From: Bactericera cockerelli
Taxonomy: Eukaryota > Arthropoda > Insecta > Hemiptera > Triozidae
Length of the DNA stretch: 64,000 bases
Assembly: GCA_024516035.1 (NCBI GenBank)
Contig: CM044959.1
Coordinates: 11,033,588 to 11,097,587 of the forward strand
Reading direction: 5' to 3'
Positions 18,362-28,100 of this stretch are shown one piece after another. Both the position numbers and the translations under genes were made by a program. Each line of letters starts with the position of its first letter. Positions within the stretch are counted from its first letter, which is position 1. A model generated the notes under the pieces. The model was given only the letters and a program-made list of their open reading frames with translations. It did no database searches and was not told where the DNA came from.

Positions 18362-18637
18362 GTCATTGACTTCTGTCACAAGCGCATGTACACGTTCCCC
18401 ATCGACCAGAGCGAGGTCTACTTCGAGTTCCTGTTCTCCTATCACGTCCACAACGCTTACCATTCGGAGGCGGCTCAGGTCAAGTTCAACCAGGCGTTCT
18501 GCTACGCCAAAGATCTGAGCAAGCGTTGTGAGTGCCTGGCCGCTGCTCTCTCTCTCATGCATCTGATCGATGAGCCGTGCAGACGCTACGTGAACCGAAA
18601 GAAAGACCCGGAGAGGCTGAGCTTTAAGATGTATAAG
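18362..18637 (+). CDS. NUP160: Nup160 exon 8
   Basis: A cacctttctcag acceptor is followed by VIDFCHKRMYTFPIDQSEVY ... FEFLFSYHVHNAYHSEAAQV ... FNQAFCYAKDLSKRCECLAA ... LSLMHLIDEPCRRYVNRK, 92 codons, phase 0 to phase 0. This is one of the clearest Nup160 matches: vertebrates have YELLYAFHIYRHNYRKAGTV and CYLAALNCLRLI at the same spacing. The donor is AAG|gtaata. This is the only large exon here without a local tandem copy of its edge. Confidence 0.92.
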
Positions 18638-18642
18638 GTAAT

Positions 18643-18850
18643 AATAATAATAATATCGCCTTATTTATACTGCCCGATAAGGACTATTAAAGTCCCATTA
18701 TTCCAGCAGTAAACCCAAGACATATTATTATGTGGTAAAAATCCCAAATGGGAGGATAACTTGTCATGTCCCGGCTGGGTTTCGAACCCACGACCTCTGG
18801 AACCTCTGGATTCACAGAGTGCCGCCTTTACCACTGAGCTACCGGGACAG
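18643..18850 (-). mobile_element. SINE family A (inverted)
   Basis: It starts (as tail) just after the exon 8 donor with taataatatcgcc and ends taccactgagctaccggga. The B box complement gggtttcgaaccc is intact. Confidence 0.82.
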
Positions 18851-18884
18851 GCAGACCGGGACTATCTATGTGTTTTTTTTTTAA

Positions 18885-19018
18885 GTTATCATATCTGTGT
18901 TAATCACTTCCGTGATATCACAACTACTCAAACTTTCTTTACTAGATCTATGCAGAAACCGGGACTTGAACCACCGACCTCCAGGTCCGCCGCCTTATCG
19001 ATCAAGCTACTGAGATGG
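18885..19018 (-). mobile_element. SINE family B (inverted)
   Basis: gttatcatatctgtgttaat ... cgtgatatcacaactactc ... gggacttgaaccaccgacc ... tatcgatcaagctactgag. This is the best-preserved B copy. Confidence 0.72.
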
Positions 19019-19019
19019 G

Positions 19020-19285
19020 CTATTAATGTTTTCATCTTTCATTATTATATTCCGGAGATGAAAATGTATGGTTCGGCTCGAAGAACCAAAAATGTTTGAT
19101 CCAAGGACCAAAAATGGTTGATCCAAGGACCAAAATGAGTGGTGCTGACCAAAATTGGTTGGTGCTGACCTTATGTGAATTCCTGGCAAAAATAGGCTAC
19201 AAACTTCTGTGTTCAAACTTGGTTATACTTTATTTATTGGAAGAAAAACTTTGGAAAGATATTATTATGCTAGAATGATACGTTG
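19020..19285. other. Intron 8 sequence with short internal repeats
   Basis: Repeated words (aaccaaaaatg, gatccaaggaccaaaa, gtgctgaccaaaattgg) at 19084-19165. No recognised element. Confidence 0.35.
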
Positions 19286-19288
19286 TTG

Positions 19289-19790
19289 AGCGCTTCTGCC
19301 AGAACCGACCACATCCTCTTGGAGTGTCCGTCTCTGGCTTATCCGGGAGATGTTCAGGACATCTCAACTCTGAAGCCAGAAGCCGTTGATTGGCTACTTA
19401 CTCTCAATCTTTAAAACCAGAAGTGTTTCAATATTTTATTTATTTGTTGTTTTTTTTTTAACATTATTATCCTTATTTGTTTTTTTTTTTATATTTCAAA
19501 TGTTTCAAAATGTATCCACTAAACATAATAAAACAATCCATACGATAAATAAAAAAAATTATTATATTTTATTTCTTCACGCTGAAAGCAGTAACCTCGC
19601 CGTTTGGTTACCTTCCACTAAAGAATGTTATTGTTATGTTATAATATTCCCTTTTATACTTCGTACTTATTACTCACTTAACATTCACATCTTTTATTGT
19701 ATATCATTAACAGAACTATTATTGTACTATTGTTCATTGTGTGTTGTTCATGTCAAATACAGTCGAAAGGACAGAGCAATTTTAAAGCAA
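19289..19790 (+). pseudogene. 5'-truncated LINE: ORF2 C-terminus and 3' UTR
   Basis: The frame 19289-19414 reads SASARTDHILLECPSLAYPG ... LKPEAVDWLLTLNL-stop. The (R/E)TxDHILLECP motif is the common end of the RNase H or zinc-knuckle region of insect Jockey/R1-type LINE ORF2 proteins. About 380 bp of A+T-rich 3' UTR follows. Confidence 0.65.
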
Positions 19791-19795
19791 TTCTA

Positions 19796-20054
19796 ACATA
19801 GCGTGTAGATTTAAGAAGTGTGGAAACGAACCCCAGATGCATGGAAACGCCACATAGCGCGACACCATCGCAAAGGAGTAGAATATTTCTCGCGGTCTAT
19901 TAATGTTTATGTTTACATTTTGATATGTTTATGTTTACATTTGATACGGGTGAGGGACGAGGAGAGGAGACTCCTTTGAGATACTAACGCTGAGGACGCC
20001 ATGATGTAGCCCGGCGGGGGTGGTTTCCACACTTCTTAATTCTACACTCTATGT
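19796..20054. mobile_element. 259-bp MITE with long TIRs
   Basis: The left end acatagcgtgtagatttaag + aagtgtggaaac and the right end gtttccacacttcttaatt + ctacactctatgt form inverted repeats of about 31 bp with two mismatches. A 5-bp duplication ttcta flanks it (19791-19795, 20055-20059). The interior has a doubled tgtttatgtttacattt. Superfamily uncertain. Confidence 0.82.
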
Positions 20055-20183
20055 TTCTAGTATAGCCAGTTCTCTATCACGATTCTCTCTATTACATATG
20101 ACGAGTTTTCTGTATTATCCTTTTCTTTTATAACCAGGTTCGACTGAATAACATTACGAACTGTTACAAATGACAAAATTGTA

Positions 20184-20388
20184 GTCTGTCCCGGTACCTC
20201 AGTGGTAAAGGCGGCACTCTCTGAATCCAGAGATTCGAGAGGTCGTGGGTTCGAAACCCAGCCGGGACATGACAAGTTATCCTCCCATTTGGAATTTTTA
20301 CCACATAATAATATGTCTTGGGCTTACTGCTGGAATAATGGGACTTTAGTAGTCTTAATTGGGCAGTATAAATAAGGCGATATTATTA
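20184..20388 (+). mobile_element. SINE family A
   Basis: gtctgtcccggtacctcagt, B box GGGTTCGAAACCC, body and ggcgatattattat end. Confidence 0.82.
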
Positions 20389-20486
20389 TGTTTAATCATC
20401 ACTTTATTAAAGGTTTAGTGATTATTGTAATTAAAGGTTTATTATTATCATTGTAATATTTCACTGTACATATCTCGTTACCGCAG

Positions 20487-20637
20487 GGTGAGAAAATCTA
20501 CACGGAACTCGCGTTCGATCAACTGAGCCTCTCGGAAGTAAAGAAGATCTACGAGCTGGAGAAAGCCAAGGCCTACGTGAAGGACTGCCCGCTGGACGCT
20601 AGCCTCGAGGAAGTTGTGTGTCTCCTCACGCACAACG
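20487..20637 (+). CDS. NUP160: Nup160 exon 9
   Basis: A gttaccgcag acceptor is followed by GEKIYTELAFDQLSLSEVKK ... YELEKAKAYVKDCPLD ... LEEVVCLLTHN, ending phase 1 (AAC G|gtgagt). The 'IYELEKAKAYV' helix and 'EEVVCLLTHNGLYKKALQLA' across the exon 9/10 junction correspond to vertebrate ILELEDLEKE and EEMVTLLVQAGLFDTAISL. Confidence 0.92.
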
Positions 20638-20699
20638 GTGAGTTTATTTATTACTTCCGAGCATATTTGTAGATATCGTAAGTAATGAAATTTGCCCGT

Positions 20700-21010
20700 T
20701 AGACTGTCAGGAGGAAGTTGTGTGTCTCCTCACGCACAACGGTGAGTTTCTTTATTACTTCCGAGCATATCTGTAGATGTCGTAAGTGATGGAATTATCG
20801 ACGTGAAAGGTTTGTCCGTTAGACGTTAGTCGTTCGAGAGGAAGTTGTGTGTCAGGTCACGCACAACAGTGAGCCATGGTATCTTAGAGCGTTCACCTTA
20901 ATTATTTATTACATCCGAGCATAGTGAAGGATTATCCGCTAGACCCTAGTAGCCTGGAGGACGTTGTTTGTCTCCTCACGAACAACAGTGAGTCATGACA
21001 GTAAGTCATG
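20700..21010 (+). repeat. Three decayed copies of the exon 9 3' edge
   Basis: The segment gaggaagttgtgtgtctcct + cacgcacaacg|gtgag recurs at about 20711, 20839 and 20957, each with some flanking intron (cttccgagcatat, gtccgttagac). The unit is about 120-128 bp. The first copy is nearly perfect; the later ones have lost the donor G (acaacagtgag). Confidence 0.88.
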
Positions 21011-21276
21011 GTTAAAAGTTGCAAAAAATTGAAATTTGTGAAGGCGCGTGGGCCTTAATCACCCTAATTTAGAGCCATGGGCTATTTTTTGTACATGACT
21101 GGATAGGAAATGAAAAGTTCTACCCGTACATACCAAGAAACATGTAAATAACCATCATGACTGAGCCGTGAGAATTTAATTTCTCTAAGCCTTATATTTG
21201 GTAATCGAAAGAATTCAAATAAAAACAGTGGTATCTTAGAGCCTTTGAAAAATCTACTTCAGTATTAGCATGAACC

Positions 21277-21380
21277 GACCTCTGTAGCTTGATCGATCAG
21301 GCAGGCGGCGGACTTGTAATCTGAGGTCGTTGGTTCAAGTTCCGTGTTAAGCAATTTTTTTAGTAAATCGAGTTTTTTTT
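21277..21380 (+). mobile_element. SINE family B
   Basis: ctctgtagcttgatcgatca, ggcggcggacttgtaatctg, B box ggttcaagttcc. It is truncated after the head and followed by A-rich low-complexity sequence, including a poly-A at 21447-21479. Confidence 0.65.
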
Positions 21381-21445
21381 TATGTACGTACACTTTATTT
21401 TTTTTTTACAAAACAATCAACAACAACAAATTAATAACAATAAAT

Positions 21446-21481
<36 letters not shown>

Positions 21482-21624
21482 TTCGAAATATGTACAAAAA
21501 AAAAAACATTATTAATTTTAATTACAATTGTTTTGTAATCCGGGGGTGCCTTAATGCCTAAGCTGAATAGTTGTGATTTTACGATTGTGATTAACACTGT
21601 AACTTTAAAAAATAATAATATTCC

Positions 21625-22130
21625 TTGCTATGCCACCCACATATTCATCCCTAACCCGTCGTATCCCACCCCGCCAGGTCTATACAAGAAAGCCCCACAT
21701 ATTCATCCCTAACCTCTATCCCACCTAGCCAGGTCTGCACAAGAAAACCCCACATATTCATCCCTAACCTCTATCCCACCCCGCCAGGTCTGTACAAGAA
21801 AGCCCCACATATTCATCCCTAACCTCTATCCCACCCCGCCAGGTCTGTACAAGAAAGCCCCACATATTCATCCCTAACCTCTATCCCACCTCGCCAGGTG
21901 TGTACAAGAAAGCCCCACATATTCATCCCTAACCTCTATCCCACCCCGCCAGGTCTGTACAAGAAAGCCCCACATATTCATCCCTAACCTCTATCCCACC
22001 CCGCCAGGTCTGTACAAGAAAGCCCCACATATTCATCCCTAACCTCTATCCCACCCCCCAGGTCTGTACAAGAAAGCCCCACATATTCATCCCTAACCTC
22101 TATATCCCACCCCGCCAGGTCTGTACAAAA
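21625..22130 (+). repeat. 55-bp tandem array of the exon 10 acceptor edge
   Basis: About nine units of ccacatattcatccctaacc + tctatcccaccccgccag|GTCTGTACAAGAAAGC. Each carries the exon 10 polypyrimidine tract, acceptor and first five codons (GLYKK). Variants include ccacctagccag and a unit lacking cg. The real acceptor is a further, final unit at 22465-22515. Confidence 0.93.
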
Positions 22131-22450
22131 AAAACAGTGCCTCACCCAAGGTTTACAAAATTGCATGAATCCCCCATAGTTAAGGCAATGACACTGTAAT
22201 AAATTATCTTCATATTGACATCAGTGAATTCTCACTGCCAAAAGAAATGTTTAAGATGAAATAGTTAGACTACCTACAAAGAGAAATTTAGAGATATTTT
22301 GTCACTCATATGGTAAAATATATGCATTAGATACCCTTGATATTTTGATAACTTGTAAAACTATTTATAAGTATAATAGCGAACATTAGTATTGTTGTTT
22401 TCAATTGTAATTTTTGTAAACAATGTTATGTTCTTTAAAAAAAAAATAAA
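22131..22450. other. Insertion inside the exon 10 acceptor array
   Basis: About 315 bp of A+T-rich DNA separate the last array unit from the real exon-10 acceptor unit. It ends in aaaaaaaaataaaaaaaaaga, so a retroposon 3' UTR is likely. No coding sequence is visible. Confidence 0.45.
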
Positions 22451-22498
22451 AAAAAAGAACCCACATATTCATCCCTAACCCGTATCCCACCCCGCCAG

Positions 22499-22752
22499 GT
22501 CTGTACAAGAAAGCACTGCAGCTCGCCACCCTGTGGCGGGCGGACCTGCGGCCCGTGTTCGTGTCCCTGACGGCCCGCTGTCTCCAGGACGACGCCCAGG
22601 AGTGGGCCTGGGTGTTCCTCAACGACATCGGGGACTACGCGAGCCCCGCCCAGCTTGACATTGGCGCCCTCATGTGGGCGCTGCTGGAAGCTCTGCTCGA
22701 CACCTTTGAGCCGCCCGGACACAAGGAGGTGCTGAGGAGTGTGAGCGAGAAG
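22499..22752 (+). CDS. NUP160: Nup160 exon 10
   Basis: It completes Gly and encodes LYKKALQLATLWRADLRPVF ... SLTARCLQDDAQEWAWVFLN ... IGALMWALLEALLDTF ... HKEVLRSVSEK, ending phase 0 (AAG|gtaact). The match to vertebrate Nup160 is clear (LFDTAISLCQTFKLPLTPVF; AWAWLA; WRLLSTYLERY). Both of its edges have been turned into tandem arrays. Confidence 0.92.
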
Positions 22753-23707
22753 GTAACTGAGGAGTGTGAACGAGAAGGTAACTGAGGAGTGTGAGCGAGA
22801 AGGTAACTGAGGAGTGTGAACGAGAAGGTAACTGAGGAGTGTGAGCGAGAAGGTAACTGAGGAGTGTGAACGAGAAGGTAACTGAGGAGTGTGAACGAGA
22901 AGGTAACTGAGGAGTGTGAGCGAGAAGGTAACTGAGGAGTGTGAGCGAGAAGGTAACTGAGGAGTGTGAACGAGAAGGTAACTGAGGAGTGTGAGCGAGA
23001 AGGTAACTGAGGAGTGTGAACGAGAAGGTAACTGAGGAGTGTGAGCGAGAAGGTAACTGAGGAGTGTGAACGAGAAGGTAACTGAGGAGTGTGAGCGAGA
23101 AGGTAACTGAGGAGTGTGAACGAGAAGGTAACTGAGGAGTGTGAGCGAGAAGGTAACTGAGGAGTGTGAGCGAGAAGGTAACTGAGGAGTGTGAACGAGA
23201 AGGTAACTGAGGAGTGTGAGCGAGAAGGTAACTGAGGAGTGTGAACGAGAAGGTAACTGAGGAGTGTGAGCGAGAAGGTAACTGAGGAGTGTGAACGAGA
23301 AGGTAACTGAGGAGTGTGAACGAGAAGGTAACTGAGGAGTGTGAGCGAGAAGGTAACTGAGGAGTGTGAGCGAGAAGGTAACTGAGGAGTGTGAGCGAGA
23401 AGGTAACTGAGGAGTGTGAGCGAGAAGGTAACTGAGGAGTGTGAGCGAGAAGGTAACTGAGGAGTGTGAACGAGAAGGTAACTGAGGAGTGTGAGCGAGA
23501 AGGTAACTGAGGAGTGTGAGCGAGAAGGTAACTGAGGAGTGTGAGCGAGAAGGTAACTGAGGAGTGTGAGCGAGAAGGTAACTGAGGAGTGTGAGCGAGA
23601 AGGTAACTGAGGAGTGTGAGCGAGAAGGTAACTGAGGAGTGTGAGCGAGAAGGTAACTGAGGAGTGTGAGCGAGAAGGTAACTGAGGAGTGTGAGCGAGA
23701 AGGTAAC
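22728..23707 (+). repeat. 25-bp tandem array of the exon 10 donor edge (about 39 units)
   Basis: Unit ctgaggagtgtgagcgagaa + ggtaa, with a g/a variant (gtgagcg or gtgaacg), contains the last exon codons SVSEK and the donor AAG|gtaact. The 25-bp period rotates the frame, and plus-strand reading hits TGA within two units. The 357-residue minus-strand open frame (LLAHTPQLPSRSHSSVTF) is a by-product. Confidence 0.97.
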
Positions 23708-23976
23708 GATAGTACTAGTGGTTCTGTGAACTGTAAACCTCACACAGATTCAACTTTCGCATTATAAATGTTCAATCAAGCATGAGGACATCGAGACCTT
23801 TCATTTAATACCCCACTCGATAAGTTTTAATTAAAAAATATCAACCGGCCTCATTTTTGGCCCTTTTTTGATATTTTACCACTTTACTTTTGCTGCATGG
23901 TCATTTGGTCATAGCACGACGGGGTGTTAACCTTCCAATTTTTCTCATTTTCCCTCCTTCTTTTCCCTCTCCTCAG

Positions 23977-24127
23977 ATCATTTCGCAAGGCTACGACCTA
24001 CCCCAGTTCCTCAAGCGCAAATACTTCTCCCTGTGTCCCGGTGAGGTGGTGCAGCTGATGCACAAACACGGAGCTCTGCAGGCCGCCACTGATCTCTCCT
24101 GTGATATCCTGCATGCGCTCACCTCAG
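23977..24127 (+). CDS. NUP160: Nup160 exon 11
   Basis: A tccctctcctcag acceptor is followed by IISQGYDLPQFLKRKYFSLC ... PGEVVQLMHKHGALQAATDL ... SCDILHALTS, ending phase 1 (TCA G|gtaatt). It corresponds to vertebrate LLSHGVPLPNWLINSYKKVD ... AAELLRLYLNYDLLEEAVDL. A fragment of a SINE D tail (23896-23935) precedes it. Confidence 0.92.
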
Positions 24128-26005
24128 GTAATTATATCTCTCCTGTGATATCCTGCATGCGCTCACCTCAGGTAATTATATCCTGCATGCGCTCATCTCA
24201 GGTAATTATATCTCTCCTGTGATATCCTGCATGCGCTCACCTCAGGTAATTATATCTCTCCTGTGATATCCTGCATGCGCTCACCTCAGGTAATTATATC
24301 CTGCATGCGCTCACCTCAGGTAATTATATCTCTCCTGTGATATCCTGCATGCGCTCACCTCAGGTAATTATATATCTCCTGTGATATACTGCATGCGCCC
24401 ACCTCAGGTAATTATATCTCTCCTGTGATATCCTGCATGCGCTCACCTCAGGTAATTATATCTCCTGTGATATCCTGCATGCGCTCACCTCAGGTAATTA
24501 TATTTCCTGTGATATCCTGCATGCGCTGACCTCAGGTAATTATATCTTGGGAGGTGTCATAATATTATGTAAATCAAAATTGTATTAAAAAGAAAAAAAT
24601 CTACTGTGATATCTTGCGTGCGCTTACCTCAGGTAATTATATCTCCTGTGATATCCTGCATGCGCTCACCTCAGGTAATTATATCTCTCCTGTGATATCC
24701 TGCATGCGCTCACCTCAGGTAATTATATCTCTCCTGTGATATCCTGCATGCGCTCACCTCAGGTAATTATATCTCCTGTGATATCCTGCATGCGCTCACC
24801 TCAGGTAATTATATCCTGCATGCCCTGACCTCAGGTAATTATATCTTGGGAGGTGTCATAATATCATGTAAATCAAAATTGTATTAAATAAAGAACAAAA
24901 TATATATATATATAAAAAATCTCCTGTGATATCCTGCATGTGCTGACCTCAGGTATATATATCCCTTGTGATATCCTGCATGTGCTGTTATATGCCTTGT
25001 TATTTCCTGCATGTGCTGACCTAAGGTAATTATATCTCCTGTGATATCCTGCATGCGCTGACCTCAGATAATTATATCTCCTATGATATCCTGCATGCGC
25101 TCACCTCAGGTAATTATATCTCCTGTGATATCCTGCATGCGCTGACCTCAGGTAATTATATCCCTTGTGATATCCTGCATGCGTTGACCTCAGGTAATTA
25201 TATCTCCTATGATATCCTGCATGCGCTCACCTCAGGTAATTATATCTCCTGTGATATCCTGCATGCGCTGACCTCAGGTAATTATATCCCTTGTGATATC
25301 CTGCATGCGTTGACCTCAGGTAATTATATATCTCCTGTGATATCCTGCATGTGCTGACCTCAGGTAATTATATCCCTTGTGATATCCTGCATGCGCTGAC
25401 CTCAGGTAATTATATCTCTCCTCTGATATACTGCATGTGCTGATCTCAGGTAATTATCTCTCCTGTGATATCCTGCATGTGCTGACCTCGGGTAATTATA
25501 TCTCCTGTGATATCCTACATGCGCTGACCTCAGGTAATTGTATCTCCTGTCATATACTGCATGCGCTTACCTCAGGTAAATATATCACTTGTGATATCCT
25601 GCATGCGCTGACCTCAGGTTATTATATATCCCTTGTGATATTCTGCATGCGCTGACCTCAGGTAATTATATCCTTGTGATATCCTGCATGCGCTTACCTC
25701 AGGTAATTATATCTCCTGTGATATCCTGCATGCGCTGACCTCAGGTAATTATATTTCCTCTGATATCCTGCATGTGCTGACCTCAGGTAGTTATATCTCC
25801 TGTGATATCCTGCATGCGCTCACCTTAGGTAATTATATCTCTCCTGTGATATCCTGCATGCGCTGACCTCAGGTAATTATATTTCCTCTGATATCCTGCA
25901 TGTGCTGACCGCAGGTAGTTATATCTCCTGTGATATCCTGCATGCGCTCACCTCAGGTAATTATATCTCTCCTGTGATATCCTGCATGCGCTGACCTCAG
26001 GTAAT
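24088..26005 (+). repeat. About 42-bp tandem array of the exon 11 donor edge (roughly 45 units)
   Basis: Unit gatatcctgcatgcgctcac + ctcag|gtaattatatctcctgt, 41-44 bp, containing the last codons CDILHALTS and the donor. Shorter (atcctgcatgcg only) and longer (tctctcctgt) variants alternate. Two units carry an extra ttgggaggtgtcataatat segment (24545 and 24846). Each unit contains both a pyrimidine-rich CAG and GTAATT. Confidence 0.95.
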
Positions 26006-26144
26006 TACGCTGACCTACATTAGACGCTTGTCGTCTGTGTTGAAGCCTGTCCATCACGTAGTATGCCTCCCCTCTGATGGGCGTGAAGTGATACAATACT
26101 TCCCATTTACGTGCTGGGTTAACACTTTATTATTTGCTGGGTAT

Positions 26145-26301
26145 TTATTATTTATTTATTGGTGAAAGTTGCATGACACTTTGTTTACCAATTCCGATTC
26201 TCTTTATTATTTTTATTTTTAAAAAATTATTTTATTTATTTATCGGTGTACATTGCGTGACTGACACTTTATTTACCAACTCCGATTCTCTCTCACTTCA
26301 G
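26145..26301 (+). repeat. Duplicated acceptor region before exon 12
   Basis: ttatttattggtgaaagttg + catgacactttgtttacc + aattccgattctct (26150-26208) is repeated as 26238-26292, directly before the ctcacttcag acceptor. It is a small two-copy version of the edge duplications seen at other exons. Confidence 0.8.
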
Positions 26302-26522
26302 GCAAGAGTGGCGAGGAGGGCCGACAGTTCCCGTTCTGCCAGCTCCGGGCCGAGAGTAGCCCGGTGTACTGCGGGCTGCAGCACGTGCGACATCTGCTGG
26401 TGGAACTTGCCAGGCAGGAGGGCGAGCAGGACGCGTTCACACGACTCAAGCACACGATCGGCCAGTACGAGGAACACGCGGCCAAAGTCACGGCGGAGAA
26501 GTTTGCTTTACTCTCCAAGTGA
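26302..26522 (+). CDS. NUP160: Nup160 last exon (exon 12) with stop
   Basis: It completes Gly and encodes KSGEEGRQFPFCQLRAESSP ... YCGLQHVRHLLVELARQEGE ... FTRLKHTIGQYEEHAAKVTA ... EKFALLSK-TGA. This corresponds to the C-terminal Nup160 helices (vertebrate SSIDQLLQAL ... ILDKLEDYQQKVDKATRDLL). In the yeast counterpart Nup120 the C-terminus docks at the Y-complex hub. Partial copies of this exon recur at 33222, 42633, 50344 and 57421. Confidence 0.92.
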
Positions 26523-27192
26523 AGAGGCCGCGTTCACACGACTCAGACACACACTGGGGTAGTACAAGGTGTAGCCAAAGTGACCGCATAGAAGTTTGCT
26601 TTGCTCTCCAAGTGAACAGGCTGCGTTCACACGACTTGGACACATGTTGGGAGTGTATGAGGCGGGGCCAAAGTTACCGTAGAGAAGTTTGCTTTGCTCT
26701 CCAAGTGAACACAGGCCGCGTTCACACTACTCAGACACATGCTGGGAGAGTATGAGGCGCAGCCAAAGTCACCGCGGAGAAGTTTGCTTTGCTCTCCAAG
26801 TGAACAGGCCGCGTTCACACGCCTCAGACACATGCTGGGAGAGTATGAGGCGCAGCCAAAGTCACCGCGGAGAAGTTTGCTTTGCTCTCCAAGTGAACAG
26901 GCCGCGTTCACACGCCTCAGACACATGCTGGGAGAGTACTAGGCGCGGCCAAAGTGACTGCGGAGAAGTTTGCTTTGCTTTCCAAGTGAACACAGGCAGC
27001 GTTCACACGACTTAGACACACGCAGGGTAGTACAAGGTGCAGCCAAAGTCACCGCGGAGAAGTTTGCTTTGCTCTCCAAGTGAACAGGCCGCGTTCACAC
27101 GACTCAGACATACACTGGGGTAGTACAAGGTGTAGCCAAAGTGACCGCAGAGAAGTTTGCTTTGCTCTCCAAGTGAACAGGCAGCGTTCGCA
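26462..27192 (+). repeat. 93-bp tandem array over the exon 12 stop codon (about 8 units)
   Basis: The unit holds aaagtcaccgcggagaagtt + tgctttgctctccaagTGA, then acaggccgcgttcacacgac + tcagacacacactggggtag + tacaaggtg. It repeats AKVTAEKFALLSK-stop and the preceding FTRLKHT region in another phase. In the NUP160 transcript these units would form the start of the 3' UTR. Confidence 0.93.
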
Positions 27193-27212
27193 CGACACAA
27201 AGATGTTTTTAC

Positions 27213-27432
27213 CAGTGCATTGGTAGTCAACTGGTTAACGCACTAGTCTGGTAATCCAGTTATCGTAGGGATCCTTTAATTCGAATACCTCCCAGGGCAT
27301 GGATTTTTCCTCATTAGTTCGAATTGTGCCCACATAATAATAAGACTCTGAGGGTTAGGTGGTAGAAAATGCTTTGAGTATTAACCACGCTTGATGGTTA
27401 CCTTCTACGAAAGAGAGTTATTATTATTATTA
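27213..27432 (+). mobile_element. SINE family C
   Basis: gcattggtagtcaactggtt, ggtaatccagttatcgtagg, diverged B box, then ataataagactctgagggtt and ggttaccttctacgaaagag + attattatt. A second, headless C tail follows at 27485-27575. Confidence 0.72.
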
Positions 27433-27840
27433 TCATTAAATTTTCCACAGGAAAAATTCTGGAAGTGTTGTTATTGTAAATCTCATAATTAGATTCTTGG
27501 GGTTAGGTGGTAAAAAATGCATGGAGTATTAACCTCGCTTGGTGGTTACCTTCCACTAAAGGGTGTTATTATTTTAAAGTTTGCTTTTATTTCCAAGTGA
27601 ACAGAGGAGAAGGCCGCGTTCACACGACTCAAAAATACACAGTACCGCGTGGTCATGGGAAGAAATTCGCTTTGGTCGCAAAGTGAGAGTATGCAATGCG
27701 CCATCGTATCGAAGCTTCATAATAAGATGCTTATTATGGAACCATCCTCATTTTATTATTACTTTAGGATCATACAAAGCCCAACGATGTTTCTTTGTAA
27801 GTAAAAGTTTTAGACGCTCTAATTTTTTTTTTTTTTTTTG

Positions 27841-27850
27841 TGTAAATAAA
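27841..27850 (+). promoter_or_regulatory. Candidate NUP160 polyadenylation signal
   Basis: AATAAA follows a T-run, about 1.3 kb after the stop codon and after the repeat array and SINEs. It is the first good AATAAA I see downstream in unique sequence. The assignment is a guess. Confidence 0.25.
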
Positions 27851-27996
27851 AGATTGATTGTAATATTGTCTCGTCTGAAACGACATTTTGTAATACCTAC
27901 TTCATGTGTATTTATTTTGGTTTAAGGTCTAAAACAGACTTTTTCCCAAGAGAAACATTTATTTAATGATGAAATAGTAAATAAATACGTACTCAC

Positions 27997-28100
27997 CAGT
28001 ACCAGCAAGATAGGGAATCCAACGATTTGCAATGAATTGACTTCATAGAATCTATCTATGAATTTCGCCCTTAATGTTCCGTTTAGAAACGTACTCTTTA
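27997..28100 (-). other. Candidate minus-strand exon
   Basis: After a ttaacaattag acceptor, 104 bases are open in one frame (KSTFLNGTLRAKFIDRFYEV ... LQIVGFPILLVL) and end ACTG|gtgagtac, a strong donor. The array units keep most of it (KSAFLNGTLRAKSIDKFYQV) but are cut before the donor by a SINE C junction. The splice phase (2 bases, then codons) fits a phase-1 exon, which the satellite exon's donor could provide in units 1-4. No family recognised; it could be chance. Confidence 0.25.

Noticed and set aside
22670..23743. 357-residue minus-strand open frame (LLAHTPQLPSRSHSSVTF repeats)
   Set aside because: It arises from the 25-bp array on the strand opposite NUP160; the unit happens to lack stops in that direction.
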